Shown: piece after piece, positions 45,063-54,058 of the stretch
Numbering within the stretch: the stretch's first letter is position 1
Layout of the letters: every line of letters begins with the position of its first letter
Assembly: GCF_000482465.1 (NCBI RefSeq)
Contig: NZ_KI519428.1
Coordinates: 62,001-126,000 of the forward strand
Direction: 5' to 3'
DNA: 64,000 nucleotides
Source of the DNA: Runella limosa DSM 17973
GTDB lineage: Bacteria > Bacteroidota > Bacteroidia > Cytophagales > Spirosomataceae
Notes under the pieces: model-generated
The model's database searches: none
What the model was told of the DNA's origin: nothing
Seen by the model: only the letters and a program-made list of their open reading frames with translations
Made by a program: the position numbers and the translations under genes

Positions 45063-45680
45063 CTAATAAATAAATTCTCCCGCTCCTTCGCGAATGACCT
45101 CAAAATCGTCGGTGGTGGCGTCAATAATAGTTGAAGCGATAAGCCCCCCAAATCCGCCGTCAATTACAATATCGACTTGGTGTTGAAAACGTTCGAACAT
45201 GATTTCGGGGTCGGTTGGGTATTCCATAAAATCATCATCGTCTTTGATGGACGTAGTGATGATGGGATTGCCCAATTCGTGGACAATTTGAAGCGGAATG
45301 GGGTGGTTGGGTATCCGAATACCCACCGTTTTGCGGTTTGCCAATACTTTGGGAACGCGACTACCAGCCGAAAGGATAAAGGTAAATGGCCCTGGCAGAA
45401 TACGTTTCATAACTTTAAAAGCCGAATTGCTCACTTTGGCATAATCAGCAATGTGGCTAAGGTCATGGCAAATGAAAGAAAAATCATTTTTTTGGGGCTT
45501 GATGCCTTTGATACGTGCAATTCGCTCGACGGCGCGGGCATTGTGAATATCGCAACCTAAGGCATAGACGGTATCGGTAGGATAAATCACCAAACCACCA
45601 TCTTGAAGACAGCGAATTACTTGCTGAATTTTGCGTGGTTCGGGATTCTGGGGGTGTATTTTAAGGAACTCTGCGGGCAT
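45063..45680 (-). CDS. L-threonylcarbamoyladenylate synthase (Sua5/YciO/YrdC family)
   Basis: 205 residues covering one YrdC domain. The nucleotide and substrate site is seen in GGLVIYPTDTVYALGCDI (about 28-45), KNDFSFICHDL and FTFILSA, and VGIRIPNHPI. The enzyme makes threonylcarbamoyl-AMP from Thr, bicarbonate and ATP for the t6A modification at tRNA position 37. The family also contains YciO, which has lost much of this activity; KRxxxKPxxF, the typical TsaC signature, is here weaker (GIKPQKNDFSF), so YciO-type is possible. Confidence 0.87.
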   Translation of the reverse strand: MPAEFLKIHPQNPEPRKIQQVIRCLQDGGLVIYPTDTVYALGCDIHNARAVERIARIKGIKPQKNDFSFICHDLSHIADYAKVSNSAFKVMKRILPGPFTFILSAGSRVPKVLANRKTVGIRIPNHPIPLQIVHELGNPIITTSIKDDDDFMEYPTDPEIMFERFQHQVDIVIDGGFGGLIASTIIDATTDDFEVIREGAGEFIY

Positions 45681-45781
45681 TCGACAACTCAGTTGGTTTC
45701 CGAAATAAATGAAAAAGCTTTGTTTTACAAACGTATCATTTTATTTGGAGAACACAAATAACGGAAGTCATTCAAAGAACT

Positions 45782-46786
45782 TTAAGAGTCGAGCTGTACA
45801 AACGGAACGCCTTGCTGCATCAATGATCGTTTTCGGTTGCTTTGCCACTTAGCGTAAAATTGATAAATCCAATTGACTGGAAGGTGAAGACGGCATAAAA
45901 ACACGAGCAATTCGGTTTCCCATCCTGGGTCTTCGATGTAATTGAGAAGCTTACGAAATTCGGTGGCTTGCTGGGCGTCTTCTGCAACGAAGCACTTTTT
46001 GATGAATTGGCGTATTCTTTCGGCTAATAAGTCATATTCTTCTTGAGAACGGCTGAGGTCGTAGGCTTTGTTGCAAACTGCCCAACTGGACTTTAACATG
46101 TCGTTTCCAACCAGATAAAATTGCGAAGCCATCGAACCATCGAGAACACGCTTGCTCATTAACACTTCATCAATATAATGGTATTTATAATCGTGGGCTG
46201 AGCGAACAAAAAAATCAAAATCTTCGTAACTCAGCGTTTCGTCGTACCCACCGAGTTTCATCAATACGGATTTTCGCATCATAATAGAAGGAGTACAAAT
46301 GAAATAGCGTCGCAGTATCTCTTTGTAAACATTGCCCGTTGGAACTACTCCTTGGGCTTTCCCATCGTTACCTAAGGCATAGTGGTATCCAATAAGCTTT
46401 CCTGAAGTATCTATGTATGAAGCATTTGAAAATACAACAGCATAGTCTTTGGGAAGTTCTTCAAACGCTTTGACCTGCTGTGCTATGCGTTGAGGAGGCA
46501 TGACGTCATCGGCTGCTAGGTCAATGATGTACTTTCCTTTGGCTTCACCCAGTCCTTGATTAAAGGCTTTGCATAAACCTATATTATTGACGCTGCGGAT
46601 AAAAATGGTGTTGGGGTACTGATCAATAAACTGTAAAATTACCCGTCTTGAATTATCCGTACTGGCATTATCAATTACAATCAATTGAATATTGTCATAC
46701 GTTTGATTGGCTACCGATTGCAGGCACTCGTAAATAAACGGCGCATGGTTGTAGCAAGTACAGATGACAGACACTTCTGGATTCAT
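45782..46786 (-). CDS. Glycosyltransferase family 2
   Basis: 334 residues. The GT-A domain starts at the N-terminus with VSVICTCYNHAPFIYECLQS (5-24). It then shows IVIDNASTDNS and IIDLAADDVMPPQRI, the DxD-equivalent metal site. The C-terminal ~110 residues are helical. It has no membrane segment and probably works at the cytoplasmic face on a surface polysaccharide or glycolipid. It stands alone, not in a glycan cluster. Confidence 0.9.
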   Translation of the reverse strand: MNPEVSVICTCYNHAPFIYECLQSVANQTYDNIQLIVIDNASTDNSRRVILQFIDQYPNTIFIRSVNNIGLCKAFNQGLGEAKGKYIIDLAADDVMPPQRIAQQVKAFEELPKDYAVVFSNASYIDTSGKLIGYHYALGNDGKAQGVVPTGNVYKEILRRYFICTPSIMMRKSVLMKLGGYDETLSYEDFDFFVRSAHDYKYHYIDEVLMSKRVLDGSMASQFYLVGNDMLKSSWAVCNKAYDLSRSQEEYDLLAERIRQFIKKCFVAEDAQQATEFRKLLNYIEDPGWETELLVFLCRLHLPVNWIYQFYAKWQSNRKRSLMQQGVPFVQLDS

Positions 46787-47158
46787 AAGGAGGCGTTGAG
46801 GCTATTTCTTTTGCGTAAAAGGGCATTTGTTTGATTAGTAAAAGTAATCTAATATTTACAAATTCTATTCGGGATATACTTACTTTTTAGTAAACGGTCA
46901 CGGCAATAGGGACTATTCGACATAAAAAATGCTATGGAAAATGTCTGATGATTTTTTTTGAAAAAATATTAAATACTACAAATGGTCTGAAAAACAGAGG
47001 ATTGGGTGTTTTAGTCCCAAAGAGAAGAAATTTTATTCAACATAAAGAAATACTTTGGCATGATTTTCTCTATGTAATTATCAAGATGTAGAAAAACATC
47101 TTTCAATATTTATGGGTTAGGGTAGTGCATAAATGCCGACACGCGCTGCGTACGGCAT
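46787..47158. other. Intergenic region upstream of the glycosyltransferase gene
   Basis: 372 bp, AT-rich, with no credible coding frame. It contains the upstream region of the leftward glycosyltransferase gene and, at 47129-47162, the hairpin at the end of the YihY gene. I found no good promoter box, tRNA or known RNA motif. Confidence 0.5.
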
Positions 47159-47162
47159 TTAT
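47129..47162 (-). terminator. Hairpin overlapping the YihY gene stop codon
   Basis: An outer stem (47129-47138 with 47153-47162, ATAAATGCCG arm) holds an inner ACGC-gct-GCGT stem. The stop codon of the minus-strand YihY gene (47159-47161) is inside it. The minus strand has no clear T-run after it, so the terminator call is moderate. Confidence 0.45.
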
Positions 47163-48112
47163 TTTTTTGTATCCTTCGTAAGCTTCGACGGGGGCGTAGA
47201 TGTTTCGTATTTGGCGCGCCAAATGCTCAAATTTAATTCAAAACCAAAAATCAATAACAAAGCAACGAGGTAAAACCAAATCATCAGCGCAATGATGGTT
47301 CCGATGGAGCCATAGAGCTTATTGTAACTGCCAAAATGGGATAAATAAAACGAAAACCCGTAGGTGGACGCAATGAGTAAGAAAGATGAGATGATTGCGC
47401 CAAGGTTAAAAAATCGCCAGCCGTGGTTGATTTTTGGGGCAAAACGATAAATAATAGCTACTGCCAACGTAAAAGTTGCAAACATGACGCCATAACGCAC
47501 CACATCTAGTAAAAAAACGGTAAAGCTGTCGCGAAGAAAGATGGTATCGTGAAGCCAATCGACCAAAAACCCACCGACAATAATGATTAAAACTGCCAAA
47601 AAAAGCACAAAAGACAACATAATCGTGAGCATGATGGCAATGCCTTTGGTTTTAAAATAACCACGATTTTCAGAGGCTTGATCGGCGGTATTAAAGGCCG
47701 TCATCAGGGCTCCCATGCCGTTGGTGGCGGTGATAAGTGCCAAAATAAAACCAAAAGACAAAATGCCTCCCTGTTTTCGGCTGATGATGTCATAAATCGT
47801 GGTGGCGGCAAACTCATAGAGGGGTTCGGGCATGGCATCGTGCATAAAGTCCATAATTTGCACTTCCATGTTTTCAATGGGGATGTATGGAATGAGGGTA
47901 AACAAAAAAAGCGTGGCGGGAAAAACCGCCAACGTAAAATTATAAGCAACCGCCGTAGCTCGTTGGTCGATGTTGTACAAAAGGATTTTTTCAACCAGAA
48001 TCGTAACGATGTCAGCAAGTGAAACTGAAAGGGAAAAGAACCGCTTACGATGAAGAAAATGGTGTAACTTTCGAAGTTGCCGATGATTGGATTTTGACCA
48101 GTGTTGGAGCAT
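47159..48112 (-). CDS. YihY/BrkB-family inner membrane protein
   Basis: 317 residues with six predicted membrane helices after a basic N-terminus. The conserved start DQRATAVAYNFTLAVFPATLFLFTLIPYIP (about 51-80) and the region KINHGWRFFNLGAIISSFLLI are typical of the family, as are ending helices SIGTIIALMIWFYLVALLLIFGFELN. The function is not established; members were once called ribonuclease BN in error. It follows the lipoprotein gene on the same strand with a 44-bp gap. Confidence 0.92.
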   Translation of the reverse strand: MLQHWSKSNHRQLRKLHHFLHRKRFFSLSVSLADIVTILVEKILLYNIDQRATAVAYNFTLAVFPATLFLFTLIPYIPIENMEVQIMDFMHDAMPEPLYEFAATTIYDIISRKQGGILSFGFILALITATNGMGALMTAFNTADQASENRGYFKTKGIAIMLTIMLSFVLFLAVLIIIVGGFLVDWLHDTIFLRDSFTVFLLDVVRYGVMFATFTLAVAIIYRFAPKINHGWRFFNLGAIISSFLLIASTYGFSFYLSHFGSYNKLYGSIGTIIALMIWFYLVALLLIFGFELNLSIWRAKYETSTPPSKLTKDTKK

Positions 48113-48156
48113 GGATCCGTTTTAAAATTTGTGATTTTTTGACTGCTCAAACTCCC

Positions 48157-49248
48157 TTAAAATGCCACAATAGAATAAGCAGCTTGGTGTGGTTGGCGGG
48201 TTTGGTCGCCAATTTTACTGCGATTGCGGTCGTCGTCGTGAATGACAAACAAAGTATTTGACCCAACTGGCGTAAGGTCTTCTGCTTTGTGGGTAAACTT
48301 CAACGGCTGCCCCGTCGAACGGTCTTTGACTAAGGTTAGTTTGTTAGCTTTTAGGTCGGCTTCTGTTGCCCACCATAGATAAGCGCTATTTCCCTGTGTT
48401 TCGCTTTCCATCGAAGTAAGTACCCAAAAAAGCTGACGTTTGGCATCGTATTCGATGCACGAAAGTGCCAAGGGCTTTGGCAAATTGGGTTCTAAACTTG
48501 CAATATCAATGTCGGCCAATGTTTCAAAATTATTGGAAATCATCAAAGAGTCATTGGCGAAGCGATAGGAGACAGTAAGTACTTTGGCTTTGTACTTAAA
48601 ATCATCGTATTTTTTTCCTTCTTCACGGATTCCAAAATATAATTTATCGTGCGTAGCCGCAAATCCTTCCACTTTAAAATAAGGCATCCCGTCAGGAAAA
48701 TCGGCCGAACGGAGGGCTTTCGACAAAGCCGCACGCAGACTCATCGAAAACTTTTCTCCTTCCACCAAGTGGGCAGCTTTGGGTTGAATGTTTTTAGGGT
48801 CGGGGCCAACTTTCCAATAGAGAAGGGCATTGTAGCCATCCCATTCGTTGCTTCCTTCTTTGACACGGTCGAAGCCAGTGCTTAAAAAAGCCAAAGAACG
48901 ATTGGGCGCAAGGGCAAAATCTTCGTATTTCTGGCTAGTTTTGAGCAGGTTTTGGGTCAAATACGTGGGCTTGTTGGCAAACATATCAGTTTCCGAATAG
49001 GCCCAATAAAACACCGCAGCGTCGTTGTTTGGCATGTCTTTGTCGTTGGCAAGGGTGAGGTTTTGGCCATCGTACAAAACGGCAGAAGCTTCGCACCAAA
49101 GCTCACGGCCCGAGGCTTGTAGTCCTGCTTGAAAGCAATCAATAAAGCCTTCTTTGACAATACTAGCCCCAGAAATAGCCCGACTTGCGGGGCGTTGGCA
49201 GCTTATAAAAGCCAACAGTGCCAAGGCGTAAAGCATTAACTTTTTCAT
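48157..49248 (-). CDS. Putative lipoprotein, beta-propeller-like
   Basis: 363 residues. The N-terminus MKKLMLYALALLAFISCQRP has a lipobox (FISC), so residue 17 is the likely lipidated Cys. The mature part alternates short strands with turns such as EDFALAPNRSLAFLSTGFDR, YFKVEGFAATHDKLYFGIREEG and ALSCIEYDAKRQLFWVLTSMES, a pattern seen in beta-propellers; the KVEGFA...YFGIR segment is reminiscent of DUF3616-type proteins, but I am not certain of the family. It precedes the YihY gene on the same strand. Function unknown. Confidence 0.7.
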   Translation of the reverse strand: MKKLMLYALALLAFISCQRPASRAISGASIVKEGFIDCFQAGLQASGRELWCEASAVLYDGQNLTLANDKDMPNNDAAVFYWAYSETDMFANKPTYLTQNLLKTSQKYEDFALAPNRSLAFLSTGFDRVKEGSNEWDGYNALLYWKVGPDPKNIQPKAAHLVEGEKFSMSLRAALSKALRSADFPDGMPYFKVEGFAATHDKLYFGIREEGKKYDDFKYKAKVLTVSYRFANDSLMISNNFETLADIDIASLEPNLPKPLALSCIEYDAKRQLFWVLTSMESETQGNSAYLWWATEADLKANKLTLVKDRSTGQPLKFTHKAEDLTPVGSNTLFVIHDDDRNRSKIGDQTRQPHQAAYSIVAF

Positions 49249-49262
49249 ACCCGTAAAAAAAG

Positions 49263-49303
49263 ACGGAGAAACGGAGTTACTGGGTGTATCTCGGTTTCTC
49301 CGT
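49263..49303 (-). terminator. Intrinsic terminator of tpiA
   Basis: A 14-bp stem with one mismatch (49263-49276 with 49290-49303, ACGGAGAAAC arm) is followed on the minus strand by a seven-T run. It lies 27 bp after the tpiA stop and just ahead of the lipoprotein gene. Confidence 0.85.
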
Positions 49304-49329
49304 TGTGTTTTGAATGTTATTGAAACGAA

Positions 49330-50094
49330 TTACATGCGCGATTTGATGATATTGGTAAACTCTCTCGATTTGAGGGAAGCACCACCAATCAAACCACCGT
49401 CAACGTCGGGACAAGCAAAAAGTTCATCTGCATTTTTTTCGTTGCAGCTTCCACCGTACAAAATGGTCGTGTCGTCTGCTACTTGAGCACCAAATTTCTC
49501 CGCAACGTGCGCGCGCAGTGCGGCGTGCATTTCCTGTGCTTGGGCAGAAGAGGCTGTCAAGCCCGTACCGATGGCCCACACAGGCTCGTACGCGATGACC
49601 ACTTTCCCAAAATCTTCGGCTGACAAATCAAACAAGGCTGCCGTGATTTGGTCTTTTACGATGGCAATAAAATCCTCGTTCTGACGCTGTTCCAACAACT
49701 CACCGCAACAAAAGATGGGCTTCAAGCCGTTTTCCAACGCAATTTTAACTTTTTCTGCTATTAACGCATCCGTTTCTCCAAAATACTGACGACGTTCGCT
49801 GTGGCCAATAATTACGTATGGAACCTCAATCGCCGCAAGCATTGATGCGGAAATTTCGCCTGTGAAAGCGCCAGATGCCTTGTGGTGGCAGTTTTGGGCT
49901 CCGAGCGAAATACGATCTACTTCTTGTACATATTTCTGCAAAACTGGCAAGTAAATGTAAGGTGTACACAAAACGACTTCAACGTCGCCACGAACCTCGT
50001 CACGTACCATATTTACTACTTCCGACGTAAGGCTCAACGCTTCTTCAAGCGATTTGTTCATTTTCCAGTTACCAGCTACAATCTTTTTTCTCAT
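49330..50094 (-). CDS. tpiA: Triosephosphate isomerase
   Basis: 254 residues, standard length. Catalytic residues are all present: K11 in NWKMN, H98 in IIGHSERR and E170 in AYEPVWAIGTG, with the closing-loop residues following E170 and the phosphate-binding LYGGSCN and GGLIGGASL loops. It interconverts dihydroxyacetone phosphate and glyceraldehyde 3-phosphate in glycolysis. It is a single gene with its own terminator and a 247-bp upstream region in which I see no good promoter box. Confidence 0.98.
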   Translation of the reverse strand: MRKKIVAGNWKMNKSLEEALSLTSEVVNMVRDEVRGDVEVVLCTPYIYLPVLQKYVQEVDRISLGAQNCHHKASGAFTGEISASMLAAIEVPYVIIGHSERRQYFGETDALIAEKVKIALENGLKPIFCCGELLEQRQNEDFIAIVKDQITAALFDLSAEDFGKVVIAYEPVWAIGTGLTASSAQAQEMHAALRAHVAEKFGAQVADDTTILYGGSCNEKNADELFACPDVDGGLIGGASLKSREFTNIIKSRM

Positions 50095-50281
50095 TGGATG
50101 GGTGATTTTTAAAAGTTTTTGGGAGTAATTTTATTTCGATTTTTCGAGGTATTTGGCAATATTACATTGAGCTTAGTCCAAATTGCCAAAGAATCCGCCT
50201 CAAACCTTCTAAAACAATCAAACTCGATGCGAAGTTAAGAAGAATAAATTGATTCAAAACGGCACTTTTTGTAGTATATTT

Positions 50282-50312
50282 TTTGTTTTTCTAAGAAAAT
50301 AGCATAACTTTA
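50282..50312 (+). promoter_or_regulatory. Promoter of the retropepsin-like/PDZ gene
   Basis: TTTG at 50282-50285 and TAACTTTA at 50305-50312 are spaced by 19 bp; only the last base of the -7 box departs from TAnnTTTG. Predicted leader is about 23 bases before the ATG at 50342. Confidence 0.6.
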
Positions 50313-50341
50313 CTAACAGCCTACCTTTTTTCGGCACGACA

Positions 50342-51598
50342 ATGAGACGGTGGTTTTTATCTTTCGCAATAGCCTGTTGTTTGCCACTTTTACTTTTGGC
50401 CCAGCGAGGTCAAAAAAAAGAAGACAAATTTGGCTTCTTCTTGCAGGGTAATATGAAGTTTACCCGCATCCCTTTTGAAATGCACGCTAATCTAATCATT
50501 GTTCCAGTTCATATCAATGGTTCAGATACCCTTCACTTTATTCTTGATACGGGTGTGAGTTCGGTAATTATCACTAACCCCAATTCACTGAAAAGAGAAA
50601 AACTGAAATTTACTCGAAAAGTTGTATTAACTGGCGCTGGTGAAGGAGAGTCGTTGACGGCTTCGGTGGCCATTGGTAATACGCTCGAATTGGGGAAAAT
50701 GAGGGCAACGTACCAGAATATCGTCGTTCTTGAACAGGACGTGCTTCGTCTGTCGGAATACGTAGGGATTCCGATTGATGGTATTTTTGGTTACGAAGTG
50801 TTTAATAATTTTGTGGTGACGATTGATTTTGTCAACAAAGAGTTGTTATTGATGAAGCCTGAAAGTTATAAATACCGCAGTCGCCAAGGGGATCGCTATC
50901 CGATTGTGGTAGAAGATACCAAGCCTTATGCCGACGTGATTGCGTTGGTCGATAATGGACAAGAACTTCCCATTCGGGTGGTGATTGACACGGGGGCAGG
51001 TCATGCGTTGTTGATTGACAAACACGCTGATAACCAAGTCAGACTTCCAGAAAAAGTACTACGTGCGCAGCTTGGCAGGGGGTTAAACGGTGTTATCAAT
51101 GGGAACTTGGGGCGAATTGATAAAGTCCGTTTTGGAAAATATGAGCTTGATAACGTCTTGGCTTCGTTTCCTGATAGTGTATCATTTGGGATGAAATTTG
51201 CGAGCCGGAACGAACGCCAAGGAAACATTGGTTGTGAGCTTTTGAGACGTTTTAAAGTAACTTTCAACTATGCCGATCGGTATATTGTCCTCAAGCCCGT
51301 CAAACGTCGTTTGAAAGAAACCTTTGAACACGATATGAGCGGTATTGAACTTCGGGCTCAAGGTCAGGATTTTAAGGACTATATTATTGATAAAGTGGTT
51401 GAAGATTCGCCCGCTTGGGACGCGGGCTTGCAGGAAGGCGACGAGCTCCTTTTTATCAATAACAAATCAGCCGATGATTTGATTATCAGTGAAATATACA
51501 AACTTCTTCAAAAAGGGGAGGGCAAAGAAATTGCGATGTTAGTTCGCCGCAAAGGTGTCATTCATTTTGCCAAATTTCAGTTGAAAAGAATGATTTAA
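50342..51598 (+). CDS. Secreted retropepsin-like aspartyl protease with PDZ domain
   Basis: 418 residues with a signal peptide (1-20, ending LLLAQ). Two DTG motifs occur in separate lobes: D69-T-G (FILDTGVSSVI) and D216-T-G (VVIDTGAGHALL), so one chain may form a pepsin-like two-lobed active site. A PDZ domain covers about 335-415 (VVEDSPAWDAGLQEGDELLFIN). This domain set is common in Bacteroidota, where it is predicted to act in the periplasm. The substrate is unknown. It ends at a terminator shared with the convergent anmK gene. Confidence 0.88.
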   Translation: MRRWFLSFAIACCLPLLLLAQRGQKKEDKFGFFLQGNMKFTRIPFEMHANLIIVPVHINGSDTLHFILDTGVSSVIITNPNSLKREKLKFTRKVVLTGAGEGESLTASVAIGNTLELGKMRATYQNIVVLEQDVLRLSEYVGIPIDGIFGYEVFNNFVVTIDFVNKELLLMKPESYKYRSRQGDRYPIVVEDTKPYADVIALVDNGQELPIRVVIDTGAGHALLIDKHADNQVRLPEKVLRAQLGRGLNGVINGNLGRIDKVRFGKYELDNVLASFPDSVSFGMKFASRNERQGNIGCELLRRFKVTFNYADRYIVLKPVKRRLKETFEHDMSGIELRAQGQDFKDYIIDKVVEDSPAWDAGLQEGDELLFINNKSADDLIISEIYKLLQKGEGKEIAMLVRRKGVIHFAKFQLKRMI

Positions 51599-51599
51599 A

Positions 51600-51642
51600 C
51601 CTTGGCCTTTGTTAAAGTTCAAGACTTAAACAAAGGCCAAGG
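51600..51642. terminator. Bidirectional terminator between the PDZ protease gene and anmK
   Basis: A perfect 14-bp stem, CCTTGGCCTTTGTT (51600-51613) with 51629-51642, and a 15-base loop, between two convergent stop codons. The arms are flanked by AT-rich bases but no long T-run. Confidence 0.7.
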
Positions 51643-51643
51643 C

Positions 51644-52840
51644 TTAATTTGGAAAAGAAATTTTCCCCATAGAAACACTCGGTACTCCTTCTCTTGTGCC
51701 AAAATCAAGGTTATCGCCACAAAGCGTTTCGTTGGCTAAAATAGCAAATAAAACGGCCTCTTTGGCATCCCCTGATATACCTAAGGAATCGGTGGCATCC
51801 ATCGGAAAGTCGGGAAGTAATTTGCGAAGTGCTTTGATAAGTGCAGGGTTGTGCATTCCTCCCCCGCTCAAATACAAACGATATTCTTGGTCTTTTTGGC
51901 ACACTTTCAAAATTGCCTCGGCGATGGTTTCTGCCGAAAATTGAGTAAGGGTAGCGACCAAATCTTCGGGCGATAGTGAGGTGGTATTACTGCGTTGTTG
52001 GGCAATGCGTACGTACTCCAAACTGAATAATTCGGGGCCCGTTGTTTTGGGGAATGGCCCTTTAAAAAAGGCATCTTTTTTCAACGCGTCCAACAAAGAT
52101 TCATTGACATGGCCACTTAGGGCAACTTTTCCATCTTTGTCATAGGGCAAGTTAAAAAACTTACGCATAAAAGCGTCGATAAGGGTATTGCCTGGCCCAG
52201 TATCGGTGACAAACACCTCTTGGGCATTGAGCGACCCTGGCAGGTACGTAAAATTGGCAATTCCACCCATGTTGAGCATGATGCGGTTTTCGCCTTTTTG
52301 GGAAAAAATAAAATAGTCGCCATAGACTGCAAGGGGCGCTCCTTCGCCACCCGCCGCGCAGTGTTTTTGCCGAAAATCACTCAGGGTAATAATGCCCGTC
52401 GTAACGGCGATATGATCACCGTCGCCAATTTGAAGGGTAGCGTTGGGGTATTTATCTAGCCGATGCAAAATTTTGGGCGCATGAAAAACTGTTTGCCCGT
52501 GACTAGCGACAACATCAATGTCTTGCGGGGAAATTTGCCATTTCTTCAAGCATTCCAACACGAGTTTCCCGTGTAAATTTCCGACCCAAGGGTTAAGCAA
52601 ACAAAGGTGTTGGAAATCAATTTCTTTTTTTGCAAAAACCCGACGAATTTCATCTTTGATGTCATCACCAAAATCAATGGTGTCGAATTTTTCGAGGGTA
52701 AGCGTTGTATTTGCACCATGCCCACTAAAACGACAAAGGGCTATGTCTAAACCATCCATGGATGTCCCAGACATAAGCCCTATGATTCGTCGCGTTGGCT
52801 TTTGTGCAATCTCAACTAATTTACTGAGGTTTGCATTCAT
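51644..52840 (-). CDS. anmK: Anhydro-N-acetylmuramic acid kinase
   Basis: 398 residues. The family signature GLMSGTSMDGLDIALC is at about 21-36, and the ASHDK/ASNL-type phosphate region appears as ASHGQTVFH with GGIANFT and TDTGPGNTLIDAF following. The enzyme phosphorylates 1,6-anhydroMurNAc from peptidoglycan turnover while opening the ring, giving MurNAc-6-phosphate for recycling. It begins only 11 bp after the nuoJ stop on the same strand, so it is very probably transcribed as the last gene of the nuo operon, an unexpected position. Confidence 0.96.
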   Translation of the reverse strand: MNANLSKLVEIAQKPTRRIIGLMSGTSMDGLDIALCRFSGHGANTTLTLEKFDTIDFGDDIKDEIRRVFAKKEIDFQHLCLLNPWVGNLHGKLVLECLKKWQISPQDIDVVASHGQTVFHAPKILHRLDKYPNATLQIGDGDHIAVTTGIITLSDFRQKHCAAGGEGAPLAVYGDYFIFSQKGENRIMLNMGGIANFTYLPGSLNAQEVFVTDTGPGNTLIDAFMRKFFNLPYDKDGKVALSGHVNESLLDALKKDAFFKGPFPKTTGPELFSLEYVRIAQQRSNTTSLSPEDLVATLTQFSAETIAEAILKVCQKDQEYRLYLSGGGMHNPALIKALRKLLPDFPMDATDSLGISGDAKEAVLFAILANETLCGDNLDFGTREGVPSVSMGKISFPN

Positions 52841-52851
52841 TGGCCTATCGA

Positions 52852-53397
52852 TTAAAAATGTCTATCACCAGCTTCGCGGCGTCCCAGCATCACGGCACCT
52901 ACCATGGCAATAAGGAACAATACCGACGCTAATTCAAAAGGAAGTAAATAGTCGGTGTAAAGTACATTTCCGAGGCTTTCTACCATCCCTACTTGCGAAT
53001 CAAATTCGTAAGGGTTGTAAGAGCCAAATTGTGATTTACGTAGCACACCGACCATGATAACCCCGAGGGTTCCACCCACAATGGTAGCCGCAATTTTGAC
53101 TAAATTGGTTTTCGATTCTTCGTCTTCCTGTTTTAAGTTCAAGAACATAATGACAAACAAGAAAAGTACCATGATAGCCCCTGCATAAACGATGATATTG
53201 ACAGCAGCTAGAAACTGGGCGTTTAGAAGCACATAGTGTCCTGATAAACAAAAGAAAGTGCCAATTAAAAAAAGTACGCTGTGAATCGGATTTCTTGCTA
53301 AAACGACCATCAACCCGCACAAAATCGTCAAAAACGAAAGTACGTAGAAAAAGATAGCGGCGGGTGTAAGGTTATTAATAAAAGTTGAAAAGTCCAT
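52852..53397 (-). CDS. nuoJ: NADH-quinone oxidoreductase subunit J
   Basis: 181 residues with five membrane helices. The conserved helix 3 region FLAAVNIIVYAGAIMVLFLFVIMFLN (about 58-83), with its Glu-free pi-bulge tyrosine/glycine segment, identifies NuoJ, a proton-pathway subunit of the complex I membrane arm. In most bacteria nuoK would follow; here the next gene is anmK. The upstream neighbour is nuoI with a 12-bp gap. Confidence 0.96.
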   Translation of the reverse strand: MDFSTFINNLTPAAIFFYVLSFLTILCGLMVVLARNPIHSVLFLIGTFFCLSGHYVLLNAQFLAAVNIIVYAGAIMVLFLFVIMFLNLKQEDEESKTNLVKIAATIVGGTLGVIMVGVLRKSQFGSYNPYEFDSQVGMVESLGNVLYTDYLLPFELASVLFLIAMVGAVMLGRREAGDRHF

Positions 53398-53409
53398 CTT
53401 TAAGGTAGT

Positions 53410-53988
53410 TTACAGTTGTGTTCTTGGTTGTGCTACGATACCTTTCAAATCTTGTTCGTGCGCTTCTTCTCTGGTCCAAGCAGTGCGTAAATAGCGGTTG
53501 TTCATATTTTCTGCCAATTTGTCTTTGCCCCAAATCACTTGATCACGTTCGGTAAAAACGGGAACAAATTCGTCGTGGCGAAGGTAAATCGCTTGTTTTG
53601 GACAGGCTTCTTCACACAATCCGCAGAAAATGCAACGTAGCATGTTGATTTCATACACGGCAGCGTATTTCTCTTCCCGATAAAGATTTTCTTCTCCTTT
53701 TTGGCGTTCTGAAGCCACCATTGAAATGGCCTCAGCAGGACAAGCTACGGCACACAACCCGCAGGCAGTACAACGTTCGCGGCCTTGGTTGTCGCGTTTG
53801 AGGACGTGGCGGCCGCGAAATACGGGGCCAAGGTTCTTTTTCACTTCAGGATAACTGATGGTTACTTTTTTCTGGAAAAAGTGCTTAATCGTAATCCCTA
53901 GACCTGTGATAATGGCAGGAAGATAAATCTTCTCTGCAAAGGTCATTTCTTTATTACTAACTTGTTTTGAACGATTCGTAAGTTGCAT
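53410..53988 (-). CDS. nuoI: NADH-quinone oxidoreductase subunit I
   Basis: 192 residues. Two 4Fe-4S motifs of ferredoxin type are visible, CTACGLCAVACPAEAI and CIFCGLCEEACPKQAI, which bind clusters N6a and N6b on the electron path to quinone. An N-terminal amphipathic stretch (about 15-45) contacts the membrane arm. The C-terminus (after ~150) is longer than in E. coli. It follows nuoH. Confidence 0.97.
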   Translation of the reverse strand: MQLTNRSKQVSNKEMTFAEKIYLPAIITGLGITIKHFFQKKVTISYPEVKKNLGPVFRGRHVLKRDNQGRERCTACGLCAVACPAEAISMVASERQKGEENLYREEKYAAVYEINMLRCIFCGLCEEACPKQAIYLRHDEFVPVFTERDQVIWGKDKLAENMNNRYLRTAWTREEAHEQDLKGIVAQPRTQL

Positions 53989-54058
53989 AACTCAAAGGTT
54001 TACAGTTCCTAGTTTACAGTTTACAGGGCGATAATTAGTAAGCTGTAACACTTGTAAG